64,000 bases of DNA from a bacterium (GTDB lineage Bacteria > Sysuimicrobiota > Sysuimicrobiia > Sysuimicrobiales > Segetimicrobiaceae). This document shows, piece after piece, positions 55,660 to 64,000 of this stretch. The notes under the pieces are model-generated. The model was not told where the DNA came from, did not search any database, and worked only from the letters and a program-made list of their open reading frames with translations. The DNA is taken from contig DATGHU010000025.1 in the NCBI GenBank assembly GCA_035307765.1, positions 21,916-85,915 of the forward strand. Reading direction: 5' to 3'. Position numbers and translations under genes: made by a program. Positions within the stretch are counted from its first letter, which is position 1; each line of letters opens with the position of its first letter.

Positions 55660-56481
55660 GTGCAGCGACGATCGTTCTTCGAACATCTCAGACCGTGGGT
55701 CCGGACGGCGCGGTTCGCCTTGGTCCCGCTGGTCGTCGTCGCCGCGCTGGGCCTTCTGCCGAGCGGGATCCTCGGCGCGCAGGAGTCCGCCTCCCTCAGC
55801 GTGTTCGAACTGATCGTGATGCAGCGGGTGGGGGGGAACGGGCCCGATCAGTACCGCATCACCACCTCCGGCACCGGGTTCTTCATCGCTCCGGATGGGA
55901 CGGCCCTCACCACCAGCCACGTCGTGTATCCCGCCTACCTGGATCCGGCCGGCCATCGGCTGCTCGCCATCGTGAACGGGGAGTTCTACGGCGTCCGCAT
56001 CCTCTCCGCCGATCCCCTCCCGTATGACCCTACCGATCGCAGGGCCGCGGGGGTGCCGATGACGCGCGACGTGGCGACGATTCGGCTTTCGGCCCCCGAG
56101 GTTCCCTTCGATCAGTTGGTGTTCGGCGGCGGCGCGCCCGTGGTGGCCCACCGGGGGGCGATGCCGTCCTTTCCCGCGCTCACGCTGGGGGGAGATCCCG
56201 CTCCGGGCGAGCGCATCCGGGTGTTCGGGTTCGGGCGGAGCGCCTCACCGATTCCCCACGGGTGGTCGGCGCAGGGCACCGTGGATGGATCGATGACGAT
56301 CGCCGGGGGAACGCTGGTGTTCGACGCGACGTTCACCCTGGCCACGGAACCGGGGCACAGCGGATCGCCCGTGCTCGACTCGCGAAACCGGGTCGTCGGG
56401 ATGTGGGCATGGCACAGCGCGACGAACCCCGCGGCCGGCACCGCGATCAGCAGTTCCGCCTTGGGGGCGCCGGCTCGTTAG
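55660..56481 (+). CDS. secreted trypsin-like serine protease
   Basis: 273 residues from GTG 55660. N-terminal basic stretch and hydrophobic segment (about 19-40, FALVPLVVVAALGLLPSGILG) indicate export. The chymotrypsin-fold triad is His in TTSHVVYPA (about 87), Asp in MTRDVATIRL (about 136) and Ser in EPGHSGSPVLDS (about 231). There is no PDZ domain. A TACAAC box ends 6 bases before the GTG, again suggesting a very short leader. Tail-to-tail with the FMN reductase. Confidence 0.85.
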   Translation: MQRRSFFEHLRPWVRTARFALVPLVVVAALGLLPSGILGAQESASLSVFELIVMQRVGGNGPDQYRITTSGTGFFIAPDGTALTTSHVVYPAYLDPAGHRLLAIVNGEFYGVRILSADPLPYDPTDRRAAGVPMTRDVATIRLSAPEVPFDQLVFGGGAPVVAHRGAMPSFPALTLGGDPAPGERIRVFGFGRSASPIPHGWSAQGTVDGSMTIAGGTLVFDATFTLATEPGHSGSPVLDSRNRVVGMWAWHSATNPAAGTAISSSALGAPAR

Positions 56482-56529
56482 ACTCTCGGGGTGCTTCGCT
56501 TGCGCCGTCGGTCCGGCTCGGCGTTGATC

Positions 56530-57105
56530 CTACGATCGGGGACCGATCCGATCGACCCACTCCGCCAGCGCCGCGAGGAGTAGCCGGATCCGTTCGCGGA
56601 CGGCCTCATCGATGAGGCGGCCGTCCCCGTCGAATCGCTCCCGCGCGGTCGCCACGTACAGCTCCGGCTTGAGCAGCACGAAGGACTCCGTGTTCAGGAG
56701 CGTCTGGCGGAGGGAGAGCTGGGCGCGGACCGTTCCCATTGCGCCGGCCGAGGCGCCCATCAGCGCGATCGGTTTGCGGCGGAGGGGCGTGTCGGGAGGG
56801 CGGGACGCCCAGTCGATCGCGTTCTTCAGCACCCCCGGGACCGAGTAGTTGTACTCGGGGGTCGCGATCAGCAGAGCGTCGGCGGCCGCGATGGCCACGC
56901 GAAATGCGGCCACGGACGGTGGGAACCCCTGGGCCTCAACATCCGCGTTGTAGAGGGGGATCGGCGTCAGGTCGGTGATCTCGAGGCTCATCCCGCTCGG
57001 GACGACCCCCTGCGCCGCCTCCAAGAGCCCGCGATTATAGGAACCACGACGCAGGCTCCCCGGGATGCCGAGGACGCGGAGGGGGGGAGACGTGACGTCA
57101 CGCAT
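56530..57105 (-). CDS. NADPH-dependent FMN reductase family protein
   Basis: 191 residues. The flavodoxin-like fold shows the phosphate loop GIPGSLRRGSYNRGLLEAA (about 13-31), the isoalloxazine contact TPEYNYSVPGVLKNAIDWASR and the GASAGAMGTVRAQLSLRQ strand, as in ChrR/ArsH/azoreductase-type quinone reductases. The start overlaps the end of the HtrA-like gene by 8 bases on the same strand, so translation is likely coupled. Confidence 0.9.
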   Translation of the reverse strand: MRDVTSPPLRVLGIPGSLRRGSYNRGLLEAAQGVVPSGMSLEITDLTPIPLYNADVEAQGFPPSVAAFRVAIAAADALLIATPEYNYSVPGVLKNAIDWASRPPDTPLRRKPIALMGASAGAMGTVRAQLSLRQTLLNTESFVLLKPELYVATARERFDGDGRLIDEAVRERIRLLLAALAEWVDRIGPRS

Positions 57106-58120
57106 CCTGGGGCAGCTCCGTCGGCCGGGCTTCCAGCGTCAGCGGTGTCCCTCCCCGGACGAGGTGGATCTGCAGGGTGGTGCCGATGGGATGGCGGCCC
57201 AGCGCCGCCACCAGATCGTCGAGGGTGGCGACCGGCAGGTCGCCGATCCTGACGATGAGATCGCCCGGCCGGATGCCGGAGGCGGCCGCGGCGGTGTCGG
57301 GGTGGACCTCCGTCACCCGAACGGCCGTGGCGGCCTCGAGGCGGAGGGCGACGGCGACGCGGCGGTCCAGCGGGACGGCCTGCGCCAAAATGCCGAGGTG
57401 CGCTCGGCGTACGCGCCCGTCCCGGATCAGTTGCGCGGCGACCCACTTGGCGGTGCTCACCGGAATCGCGAAGCAAATCCCCTGTGATCCGGCGATGACC
57501 GCGGTGTTGATGCCGATGACCCTCCCGCGCGAGTCGGCCAGCGGGCCTCCGGAGTTTCCGGGGTTGAGCGCGGCGTCGGTCTGAATGACGTTCTCGATCA
57601 GCCGTCCCGTTTCGGCGCGCAGGGTGCGTCCGAGGGCGCTGATCACGCCCGCGGTCACCGTCGCCTGGAACCCCAGCGGGTTGCCGACCGCCACCACGAG
57701 CTGGCCGACCCGTAGCCCCGCGGACTCGCCCAGGTCGGCCACGGGGAGGCCGCCCTCGGGCAGCCGGATGACCGCCAGGTCGCTGTACGGGTCCTCGCCC
57801 ACCGGGTGCGCCGGCAGGACGCGCCCGTCTTGAAGCCGGGCCTCGATCCGCTGCGCGGAGCGCACGACGTGGCTGTTGGTCAGCACGTATCCGTCGGGGG
57901 CAATGATCACGCCGCTTCCCGCGCCTCGAAGCTCGGGCATGCCCCGCCGGCGGAGCCGCTCCGGGGCGGGTCGGGCCATCCCGAGGCTGACCACCGATGG
58001 TCCCACCCGGTCCACGGCGCGAACCACCGCCTGCGAGTACGCGTCAAGCGCGGCCCCGTCGTCGGGGTGGGTTGAACGCTGGTCGAGATCGATCTCCGAG
58101 AGCACTGGCAGAGTGCGCAC
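57098..58120 (-). CDS. HtrA/DegP-type serine protease without signal peptide
   Basis: 340 residues from GTG 58120, preceded by GGAGGAGGG on the minus strand (a start at 58159 adds 13 residues). Protease domain with His in LTNSHVVRSA, Asp in YSDLAVIRL and Ser in NPGNSGGPLAD; one C-terminal PDZ (VTEVHPDTAAAASGIRPGDLIVRIGDLPV). HtrA proteins normally have a signal or membrane anchor; here the N-terminus is hydrophilic, so a cytoplasmic location is predicted. It is divergent from the sensor kinase gene and forms an operon with the FMN reductase. Confidence 0.88.
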   Translation of the reverse strand: MRTLPVLSEIDLDQRSTHPDDGAALDAYSQAVVRAVDRVGPSVVSLGMARPAPERLRRRGMPELRGAGSGVIIAPDGYVLTNSHVVRSAQRIEARLQDGRVLPAHPVGEDPYSDLAVIRLPEGGLPVADLGESAGLRVGQLVVAVGNPLGFQATVTAGVISALGRTLRAETGRLIENVIQTDAALNPGNSGGPLADSRGRVIGINTAVIAGSQGICFAIPVSTAKWVAAQLIRDGRVRRAHLGILAQAVPLDRRVAVALRLEAATAVRVTEVHPDTAAAASGIRPGDLIVRIGDLPVATLDDLVAALGRHPIGTTLQIHLVRGGTPLTLEARPTELPQDA

Positions 58121-58341
58121 GTCGGTCCCTCCTCCGTGGTCATGCCGGTTGAACGCCATGCGGTGACGTCATATTCCCCGCGCGTGTGCAGGGCGCCCGC
58201 GCCTCCTGTCCGAACGACCAGGAGGGCGCCCGTCTCTTCTGCCGTCGTCGGGTGGGCCGCCCGATCGTACGATGGGCGCGGGCGTCTTGCGCGGCGGCGA
58301 CCCCGGCGCGTCCGGGTCGTCCTTGGAGGACCGGATCGGGA

Positions 58342-59556
58342 ATGGCGCACACACGCGAACGGCGGACCTCGAGATCGGCGCGCTCCGAGCGTGCGGGAGC
58401 CGATGCTCCCTCCACCCGGCCGGTCGACGAGCTGAAGGTCCTGAACGCGATCGCCGAGGCGCTGAACCGTTCTCCCGACGTGCAGCAGGCGCTCGAGCGC
58501 ACGCTCCGCCTCGTGGCCAGCCTCCTCGGGCTCCGCACCGGATGGGTGTGGCTGCTCGATCCCGACACGCAGCAGTTCTACAGCGCCGCGGCGCAGAATC
58601 TGCCGCCCTACCTGCAGGAGCCGGTGCGGATGACCGGGGCCTCGTGTTGGTGCATCGAAGAATTTCGGTCGGGAGACCTCACCCCCAAGAACATCGATGT
58701 CATCGAGTGCAGCCGGCTCCGTGCGGCGGTGAAGAAGAAGGCGGTGCATCTCACCCAGGGGCTGCGGAACCACGCCAGCATCCCGCTCTACTTCCAGAAG
58801 AAGCCCCTCGGCATCATGAACGTGACGGGCCCGTCGTGGCGGCGGCTCTCCCCCGGCGAACTGCGCCTGCTCTCAACGATCGCATATCAGGTGGGCATCG
58901 CCATCGAGCGGGCCCGGCTGGCGGAGGAGAGCGCGCGTCTGGCGCGCACCCGGGAGCGCGCTCGGATCGCCCGCGAGATCCACGACACGCTGGCGCAGGG
59001 GCTGACCGCCATCGCGCTCCACCTGGAGGGGGCGATGGCGTCCCTCGACGGGAGCCCGGCGCGGGCGCGGGAGCGGCTGCAGCGGGCGCTGGACGTATCG
59101 CGGGAGAGCCTGGAGGAGGCCCGGCGGTCCGTGCTCGATCTCCGGGCGGCCCCACTCGCCGACACGCCTCTCGGGGACGCCCTCGTCGCCCTGGGGCGCC
59201 GCTTCACCTCGGAGACCGGGGTGCGCGTCCGCGTCCGCGCGGCGGTGGCCGATCCTCTGCCCGACCGGGTCGAGGCCGAGATGCTTCGGATCGCCCAGGA
59301 GGCGCTCGCCAACGTCCGCCGGCACGCCCGGGCCGAAGAGGTGCGGGTCGCGCTGCGGCGGCGCGGGGGGCGCGTGCGTCTCACCATCCGGGACGACGGG
59401 CAGGGGTTCCTCCCCGGCGCGTCGCCCGGGGGCTTCGGGATCGTGGGGATGCGCGAACGGGCGAGACTGCTGGGGGGGACGCTGCGCGTCGGCAGTCGCC
59501 CCGGGCGGGGAACGGCGGTCGAGGTTTCGGTCCCGGTAGGACAGGCAACGAGATGA
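58342..59556 (+). CDS. NarL-family sensor histidine kinase with cysteine-bearing GAF domain
   Basis: 404 residues from ATG 58342; no membrane span, so a soluble sensor. GAF domain about 45-200 with Cys102, Cys104 and Cys123 (SCWC...ECSRL), a pattern that could bind a metal cluster or heme. HisKA_3 with His214 in AREIHDTLAQGLTAIAL, HATPase with LRIAQEALANVRRHARA (N box), DDGQGF and GGFGIVGMRERARLLGG. Partner regulator overlaps by 4 bases (ATGA). Confidence 0.9.
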   Translation: MAHTRERRTSRSARSERAGADAPSTRPVDELKVLNAIAEALNRSPDVQQALERTLRLVASLLGLRTGWVWLLDPDTQQFYSAAAQNLPPYLQEPVRMTGASCWCIEEFRSGDLTPKNIDVIECSRLRAAVKKKAVHLTQGLRNHASIPLYFQKKPLGIMNVTGPSWRRLSPGELRLLSTIAYQVGIAIERARLAEESARLARTRERARIAREIHDTLAQGLTAIALHLEGAMASLDGSPARARERLQRALDVSRESLEEARRSVLDLRAAPLADTPLGDALVALGRRFTSETGVRVRVRAAVADPLPDRVEAEMLRIAQEALANVRRHARAEEVRVALRRRGGRVRLTIRDDGQGFLPGASPGGFGIVGMRERARLLGGTLRVGSRPGRGTAVEVSVPVGQATR

Positions 59557-60173
59557 TCCGCATCCTCATCGTGGACGATCACCCGGTCGTGCGCGAGGGG
59601 CTGGCGGCCGTCCTCGAGGACGCCCGAGACTTCGAGGTGGTGGGGGCGGTGGGGTCGGCGGATGAGGCGCTGGCTGCCGCCGCCGCCGCCCGGCCCGACG
59701 TCGTCCTGCTCGATCTCGAGATGCCCGGGACGAACGGCATCGACGCGATCCCGCTGCTCGCGGCGGCGGCCTCGCATCCCCGGGTGATCGTCCTCACCGC
59801 GTACGACACCGAGGAGCGGGTCCTGGGCGCGATCCGGGCCGGGGCCGGCGGCTATCTTCTAAAGGGCGCCCCCGCCTCCGAGATCGCGCTCGCGATTCGG
59901 TCCGTGGCGGAAGGCGGGTCGTATCTCACGCCGCGGGTGGCCTCGTGGGTCGTCGCGCGGCTGAACGATCCCCGACGGCCCGGAGCGCTCAGCGGCCGGG
60001 AGCGACAGGTGTTGCGGCTCGTCGCTCAAGGCATGTCCAATAAGCAGATCGCCCGGCAGCTCAGTATCACCGAGCGCACGGTGAAGTTCCACATGACGTC
60101 TATCTTCAACAAGCTGGGGGCCGAGAACCGCGCCCAGGCAATTGCCCTGGCCGCCCAGCGGGGGCTGCTCTAA
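59553..60173 (+). CDS. NarL/FixJ-family response regulator
   Basis: 206 residues. Receiver domain with acidic pocket VDDHPVVREG, phospho-acceptor Asp54 in VVLLDLEMPG, Thr in VLTAYD and Lys in YLLKGAP. C-terminal LuxR-type helix-turn-helix: LSGRERQVLRLVAQGMSNKQIARQLSITERTVKFHMTSIFNKL. It is coupled to the kinase; the divergent HtrA-FMN reductase genes are an obvious candidate target, by position only. Confidence 0.94.
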   Translation: MIRILIVDDHPVVREGLAAVLEDARDFEVVGAVGSADEALAAAAAARPDVVLLDLEMPGTNGIDAIPLLAAAASHPRVIVLTAYDTEERVLGAIRAGAGGYLLKGAPASEIALAIRSVAEGGSYLTPRVASWVVARLNDPRRPGALSGRERQVLRLVAQGMSNKQIARQLSITERTVKFHMTSIFNKLGAENRAQAIALAAQRGLL

Positions 60174-60339
60174 GGACGGGTTTCCCCGGGCCGTCCTCCC
60201 ATAATGCCCTCGGGACCTGTCCGCCCGGACGGGTCGCGACGTGCCCGTTCCACCGGCGGCGGCCCGGTCCATCGCCGGATGCGGGGCACGCGGTGTCTGC
60301 CGCACACTGGAGGCAGGACACACCCGGGGGTCGATCGCC

Positions 60340-61098
60340 ATGGAGTTGAATGGACGGGTCGCGTTGATCACCGGGGCCTCCCGCGGGCTGGGCGCCGCGG
60401 TGGTCCGGCGGTTAGCTCTGCGGGGGGCCCGGCTCGTTTTGACGGCGCGCGGCGCAGCGGCGTTGGCGGAGATCGCCGACGCGGCGGGGTCGCTGACCGA
60501 GGTCGTGGCGCTGCCGGGCGATGTGGCGGATCGGGCGCACGCCGCGCGGTTGGTCGCGGCGGGGGTGGCGCGGTTTGGGGGGATCGACGTCCTGATCAAC
60601 AACGCCTCGACACTCGGCCCCACGCCGATGCCGTCTCTGGCCGTGCTCCCCTCGGACGAACTGGAAGGGATCTTTCGCGTCAACGCGGCGGCCCCGCTGG
60701 ACCTCATCCAGCTCGTCCTGCCGTTGATGAAGGCGGCGGGACGCGGGGCCATCGTCAACATCACCTCGGACGCCGGGGTGCAGGCCTATCCGGGGTGGGG
60801 GGGGTACGGCGCCAGCAAGGCCGCGCTCGAGCATCTCTCGCGCACGCTGGCCGCGGAGCTCGCCGGGAGCGCGATCAGCGTGTTCGTCGTCGACCCCGGC
60901 GACATGGACACGCAGATGCACCGGGACGCCGAGCCCGGGGTCGATCTCTCGCACCTTCCGGGTCCCGAGGAATCGGCCGCCCGCCTCGTTCAGGTCGTGG
61001 AGCGGGAGCGCGCACCGTTTGGCCGATTCGATCTGCGCACCTGGATCCCGGCGGGCGAACGGGGCGATCCCGTCTCCGCGGAGCGCGCGGGACGATGA
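60340..61098 (+). CDS. short-chain dehydrogenase/reductase
   Basis: 252 residues from ATG 60340. Cofactor motif TGASRGLG (about 11-18), NNAS (about 88), and catalytic Ser in NITSDAG, Tyr and Lys in YGASKAALEHLSR. The C-terminus VVDPGDMDTQMH replaces the usual VxPGxxxT. Substrate unknown. The stop overlaps the QueA-like gene (ATGA), so both are probably made together. Confidence 0.88.
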   Translation: MELNGRVALITGASRGLGAAVVRRLALRGARLVLTARGAAALAEIADAAGSLTEVVALPGDVADRAHAARLVAAGVARFGGIDVLINNASTLGPTPMPSLAVLPSDELEGIFRVNAAAPLDLIQLVLPLMKAAGRGAIVNITSDAGVQAYPGWGGYGASKAALEHLSRTLAAELAGSAISVFVVDPGDMDTQMHRDAEPGVDLSHLPGPEESAARLVQVVERERAPFGRFDLRTWIPAGERGDPVSAERAGR

Positions 61099-62174
61099 CC
61101 TCCACGGCCGCCACCCACGGACTGCGCGTTGCGTTCACCGTTCCCCCGGCGCTCGAGGCGCACGAGCCTCCCGAGGCGCGTGGGCTGGCCCGCGACCGGG
61201 TCCGGCTGATGACATCCTCCCGGCACCCGGAGGCGATCAGCCACGGGCGGTTCGCGGATCTTCCCGATCTGTTGCGTCGCGGAGATCTCATCGTCGTCAA
61301 TACGTCCGCGACGCTGCCGGCGGCGCTGAGCGCGGTCCGCGGCGACGGGCGGCGCATGGCGCTGCACCTCTCGACACGGCTCCCGGGCGACCTCTGGGTG
61401 GTGGAGCCGCGGGTGGGGGAGGTGTCGCCGGGCGAGCGGCTCTCACTCCCGGGCGGAGGGCAGGCGACCCTCCTCGTCGCCTACCGCCGCTCCAGGCGAC
61501 TGTGGGTCGCTCAGCTGAACCTGGGCGGCCCGGTTATTCCGTACCTGCATCGGTGGGGGCGCCCGATCGCGTATCCATACGTCCGCGGCGAGTGGCCGCT
61601 TGAGATGTACCAGACGGTGTACGCCGATACGCCTGGATCGGCGGAGATGCCCTCGGCGGGCCGGGCGTTCACCCCGGCGGTCCTGGCCCGGTTGCGGGAT
61701 CGCGGGATCGGGCTGGCGAGGCTGGTGCTCCATACGGGCGTCGCCAGCCTGGAACGGGGCGAGCCGCCCTACGACGAGTTCTACACCGTTCCAGCCGCCA
61801 CGGCCGCGGCGATTGATGCCGCGCGGACGGCGGGCGGCCGGATCATCGCGGTCGGCACGACGGTGGTGCGGGCGCTGGAGAGCGCCGTCGATGAGGGGGG
61901 GCGGGTGATCGCCTCACGGGGCTGGACCGACCTTGTCATCACCCCCGAGCGGGGGGTGCGCACGATCGACGGGGTGCTCACGGGTTTCCACGAGCCCCGC
62001 GCTTCGCATTGGGCGATGCTCGAAGCGATTGCCGGCCGGCCGCACCTGGAGCGCGCTTACCGGGCCGCGCTGGGGCGAGGATATCTCTGGCACGAGTTCG
62101 GGGACCTGCACCTCATCCTCTCGCCCCTGCCCGCCGACGGCGGTCGGCGCCCGGGGGATGTCCGCGGCCCTTAG
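61095..62174 (+). CDS. QueA-like S-adenosylmethionine:tRNA ribosyltransferase-isomerase homolog
   Basis: 359 residues, full length for the QueA family. Visible: SSRHPEAISHGRFADLPDLLRRGDLIVVNTSATLPAAL, YQTVYADTPGSAEMPSAGRAFTP and IAVGTTVVRALESA. In QueA the central motif is AAPTAGLHFT; here it is AEMPSAGRAFT, so the Leu-His is Arg-Ala and the subgroup may have another substrate. I see no other queuosine genes in the window. The stop (62172-62174) shares bases with the convergent XRE gene stop. Confidence 0.8.
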   Translation: MTSTAATHGLRVAFTVPPALEAHEPPEARGLARDRVRLMTSSRHPEAISHGRFADLPDLLRRGDLIVVNTSATLPAALSAVRGDGRRMALHLSTRLPGDLWVVEPRVGEVSPGERLSLPGGGQATLLVAYRRSRRLWVAQLNLGGPVIPYLHRWGRPIAYPYVRGEWPLEMYQTVYADTPGSAEMPSAGRAFTPAVLARLRDRGIGLARLVLHTGVASLERGEPPYDEFYTVPAATAAAIDAARTAGGRIIAVGTTVVRALESAVDEGGRVIASRGWTDLVITPERGVRTIDGVLTGFHEPRASHWAMLEAIAGRPHLERAYRAALGRGYLWHEFGDLHLILSPLPADGGRRPGDVRGP

Positions 62175-63475
62175 GCCCGCGGGGGGGATCGGTGCGAGTT
62201 CAGCTCCTGCAGGGCCCGCGCGAGATAGGGAGCGGCCTCCGACGGCCGCTGCTGTTCGATGAGGAGTTCGCCGAGCTCGTTGCAGGCTCGGGCGAGGTCG
62301 GGGCCGGTGCCGAGGCGCTCGAACGACGTGATGGCCTGACGATACGACGTCAGCGCCTCGGTCGGATGGCCGGTCCGACGCAGCAGTTGGGCCTTGGCCA
62401 ATTCGATCCGCGCCGCCTGCGCCCCGTCCCGCTTCGCGCGGGTGAGTCGCTCCGCTTCGGACAACGCCTGTTCGGCGCGGGAAAATGCGCCCGTGCCCAT
62501 GAGCGCCTGCGCCAGGCTCACGAAGCTCCGGGCGCGAAGGGCATCGTCCCCGGTCCGCTCGGCGCCGCGCAGGGCGTCCTCCAGCCGCACGATCGCCTCG
62601 GCGGCGTGGCCGTCCTCCAACAGCATCGTGCCCAAGCTGCCCTGGGCCTGGGCCAGGAGGCGCAGGCCCGCCAGTCCCTCATACGCGTGCTCCGCGCGGG
62701 CGAGATGCCCGACCGCCACATGGGTCGCCGTCCGGTCGCGCGCGGCCGCTCCCAGCCGCGCGTGCGTTCCCCCGATCCGCTCGAGATCCCCGATCGGCCC
62801 CAAGAGGGTCACGGCCTCGCGGAACCAGCGGGAGGCTTCGGTCCGGTCACCGCTCGCCGCCGCGGCCTGACCCAGTGAGCAGAGGAGGTCTCCGACCAAG
62901 GAGAGATCCGGACAGCCGTGCTCCGACAGCAGCCGGTACCCGCTGAGCAGGTGGTCGCGGGCGGCCGAGAGGTTCCCGCGGGCGGCCTCGACGTGGCCCA
63001 GCAGACACTCGATTCGGGCCAGCTGCTGCTCCGTTCCCGCCGACTCGGTCAGCTCGCGGCTGCGGCGGAGCTGGTCTTCGGCCGAGTCAAACTCCTTGAG
63101 GCCCACCAGGGCCGCGGCCAGCCCGATCCGACAGTCCAACTCCACCTCGGCGTCGTGTCGCTGCTGCGCCGAGGACAGCGCGGCGGAGAACCGCTCTTGC
63201 GCCTCGGACACATCTCCTTGCGCGAGTATCACGCGCGCGGCCCGGACGTCGACCCGGGCCGCATCCTCGCTGAGCTGAGCGCTGTCTTCCAGAAAGTAGC
63301 CGATCGGCGTCGCCAGGCGGCGCGCCAGCAGTCGGAGGGTGTCGATCGACGGATTTGCGCGCCCCTTCTCGACCAGGCTGATGAACCCCTTGGTCAGCTC
63401 GGTTCCCCCGAGTTGAGACTGGGTGAGCCCCAGCGCCCTGCGTCGTGATCTGATGCGCTCGCCCAACGATGCCAC
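62171..63475 (-). CDS. XRE-family regulator with TPR sensor domain
   Basis: 434 residues from GTG 63475. Helix-turn-helix at 6-62 (IRSRRRALGLTQSQLGGTELTKGFISLVEKGRANPSIDTL), then a long helical TPR array to the end (e.g. LDCRIGLAAALVGLKEFDSAEDQLRRS, ARCNELGELL-type units). This is the arrangement of Rgg/PlcR-like peptide sensors and of related actinobacterial regulators; the ligand is unknown. The gene is convergent with the QueA-like gene and divergent from tRNA-Thr. Confidence 0.85.
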   Translation of the reverse strand: MASLGERIRSRRRALGLTQSQLGGTELTKGFISLVEKGRANPSIDTLRLLARRLATPIGYFLEDSAQLSEDAARVDVRAARVILAQGDVSEAQERFSAALSSAQQRHDAEVELDCRIGLAAALVGLKEFDSAEDQLRRSRELTESAGTEQQLARIECLLGHVEAARGNLSAARDHLLSGYRLLSEHGCPDLSLVGDLLCSLGQAAAASGDRTEASRWFREAVTLLGPIGDLERIGGTHARLGAAARDRTATHVAVGHLARAEHAYEGLAGLRLLAQAQGSLGTMLLEDGHAAEAIVRLEDALRGAERTGDDALRARSFVSLAQALMGTGAFSRAEQALSEAERLTRAKRDGAQAARIELAKAQLLRRTGHPTEALTSYRQAITSFERLGTGPDLARACNELGELLIEQQRPSEAAPYLARALQELNSHRSPPRA

Positions 63476-63661
63476 TGCGACCCCACCATGGTTAGCGCCA
63501 CTAGATGCGGACGATTATTTTTGTCAGGTTGGGGCAAACTCCTGCTCGTCGTCGCGGCCGCCCCGGCGTTCGGGGTCTCGGGCGGCTCTGGCGTGTCGGC
63601 ACGGCACCGCGCAGGCCGCGGCGGCATCACTCCGTATGCCGACGCCGATCGCCGTCGTCGG

Positions 63662-63689
63662 TTGACACCCCCCCCGGGGTTGTTATAAT
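63662..63689 (+). promoter_or_regulatory. consensus promoter of tRNA-Thr and tuf
   Basis: TTGACA (63662-63667), a 16-base spacer and TATAAT (63684-63689) preceded by TGT. Both hexamers are perfect, the best promoter of the window. Transcription would start near 63696, eight bases before the tRNA. Confidence 0.85.
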
Positions 63690-63703
63690 CAATCTGCGCG
63701 TGA

Positions 63704-63779
63704 GCCCACGTAGCTCAGGCGGCAGAGCGTGTCCTTGGTAAGGACAAGGTCACCGGTTCGAATCCGGTCGTGGGCTCCA
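63704..63779 (+). tRNA. tRNA-Thr (anticodon GGT)
   Basis: Acceptor GCCCACG/CGTGGGC, anticodon stem TGTCC/GGACA around TTGGTAA (anticodon GGT), T arm CCGGTTCGAATCCGG, discriminator T and encoded CCA. 76 bases. It is placed before tuf as in many bacteria. Confidence 0.96.
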
Positions 63780-63877
63780 GACCAGCCCCTTCCGCGTCGT
63801 CCCCACTTTCCCGTCCGGGATGATGGTGGGCGGAGGCGGCGGGGCATCCTGATCTGTGGGATCGGGGAGGCAGGGGG

Positions 63878-64000
63878 ATGGCGAAGGCGAAGTTCGATCG
63901 GACGAAGCCGCACGTGAATGTGGGGACGATCGGGCACGTGGATCACGGGAAGACGACGCTGACGGCGGCGATCACGGGCGTGCTGGCGAGCATGGGGAAG
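63878..64000 (+). CDS. tuf: elongation factor Tu, N-terminal part
   Basis: The first 41 codons are present, and the gene continues beyond the window. The product begins [16 protein letters not shown], then G1 [15 protein letters not shown] with the GTP-binding P-loop. GGGGAGGCAGGGGG precedes ATG 63878. It is probably cotranscribed with tRNA-Thr from the promoter at 63662. Confidence 0.95.
   Translation, partial: MAKAKFDRTKPHVNVGTIGHVDHGKTTLTAAITGVLASMGK

Noticed and set aside
1..64000. CRISPR arrays, IS elements or prophage genes
   Set aside because: No spaced direct repeats, no transposase and no phage structural genes were seen; the only mobile traces are the intein, VapBC and the recombinase remnant.

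Overview
The window is a high-GC (roughly 70%), densely packed bacterial chromosome segment. Genes are mostly on the + strand, often with 4-base ATGA or TTGA overlaps, and the tRNA genes encode their CCA ends. A GatCAB amidotransferase, a GuaB3-type IMP dehydrogenase, two oligopeptide transporter sets and large TPR regulators suggest a free-living, deep-branching, uncultured Terrabacteria-type lineage. That placement is an inference from gene content only. The two outer genes (guaB3 and tuf) are cut by the window edges.

Layout. 1-4288: purine synthesis (guaB3 end, guaA) and the repair helicase pcrA/uvrD. 4367-16841: a peptide-transport region with two permease pairs, two ATPases, three substrate-binding proteins (the third carries two frameshifts) and GC-rich hairpins around the binding-protein genes. 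16949-20247: gatCAB. 20237-25239: an RlmD-like methyltransferase that appears to lack its catalytic cysteine, then dnaE. 25257-33017: accessory genes, including an FAD oxidoreductase, a DJ-1/PfpI protein, a metallo-beta-lactamase-fold protein, a papain-like peptidase, a cyclase/ATPase/TPR regulator, and an unusually basic 42-residue protein. 33477-39505: a lower-GC island-like stretch with a VapBC toxin-antitoxin pair, an ST7-like TPR protein, a DUF1566 protein and a decayed serine-recombinase remnant abutting a tRNA-Leu gene, whose 3' end has degenerate copies about 5 kb away. 39616-53148: polA, coaE, uvrB, uvrA and uvrC, with two metabolic genes between uvrA and uvrC. 53246-55448: folP, folE and three tRNAs. 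55660-63475: two trypsin-like proteases, an FMN reductase, a NarL-type two-component system, an SDR, a QueA-like protein and an XRE/TPR regulator. 63662-64000: tRNA-Thr and the start of tuf.

The most striking feature is an in-frame intein of about 387 residues (43133-44293) inside uvrB. It sits exactly between the Lys and Thr of the Walker A motif, so the host protein can bind ATP only after splicing. The whole nucleotide-excision-repair set (UvrA, UvrB, UvrC, the PcrA/UvrD helicase and Pol I) lies within about 51 kb. polA, uvrB and uvrC each have a perfect TATAAT box 8-9 bases before the ATG, which predicts leaderless or near-leaderless transcripts.
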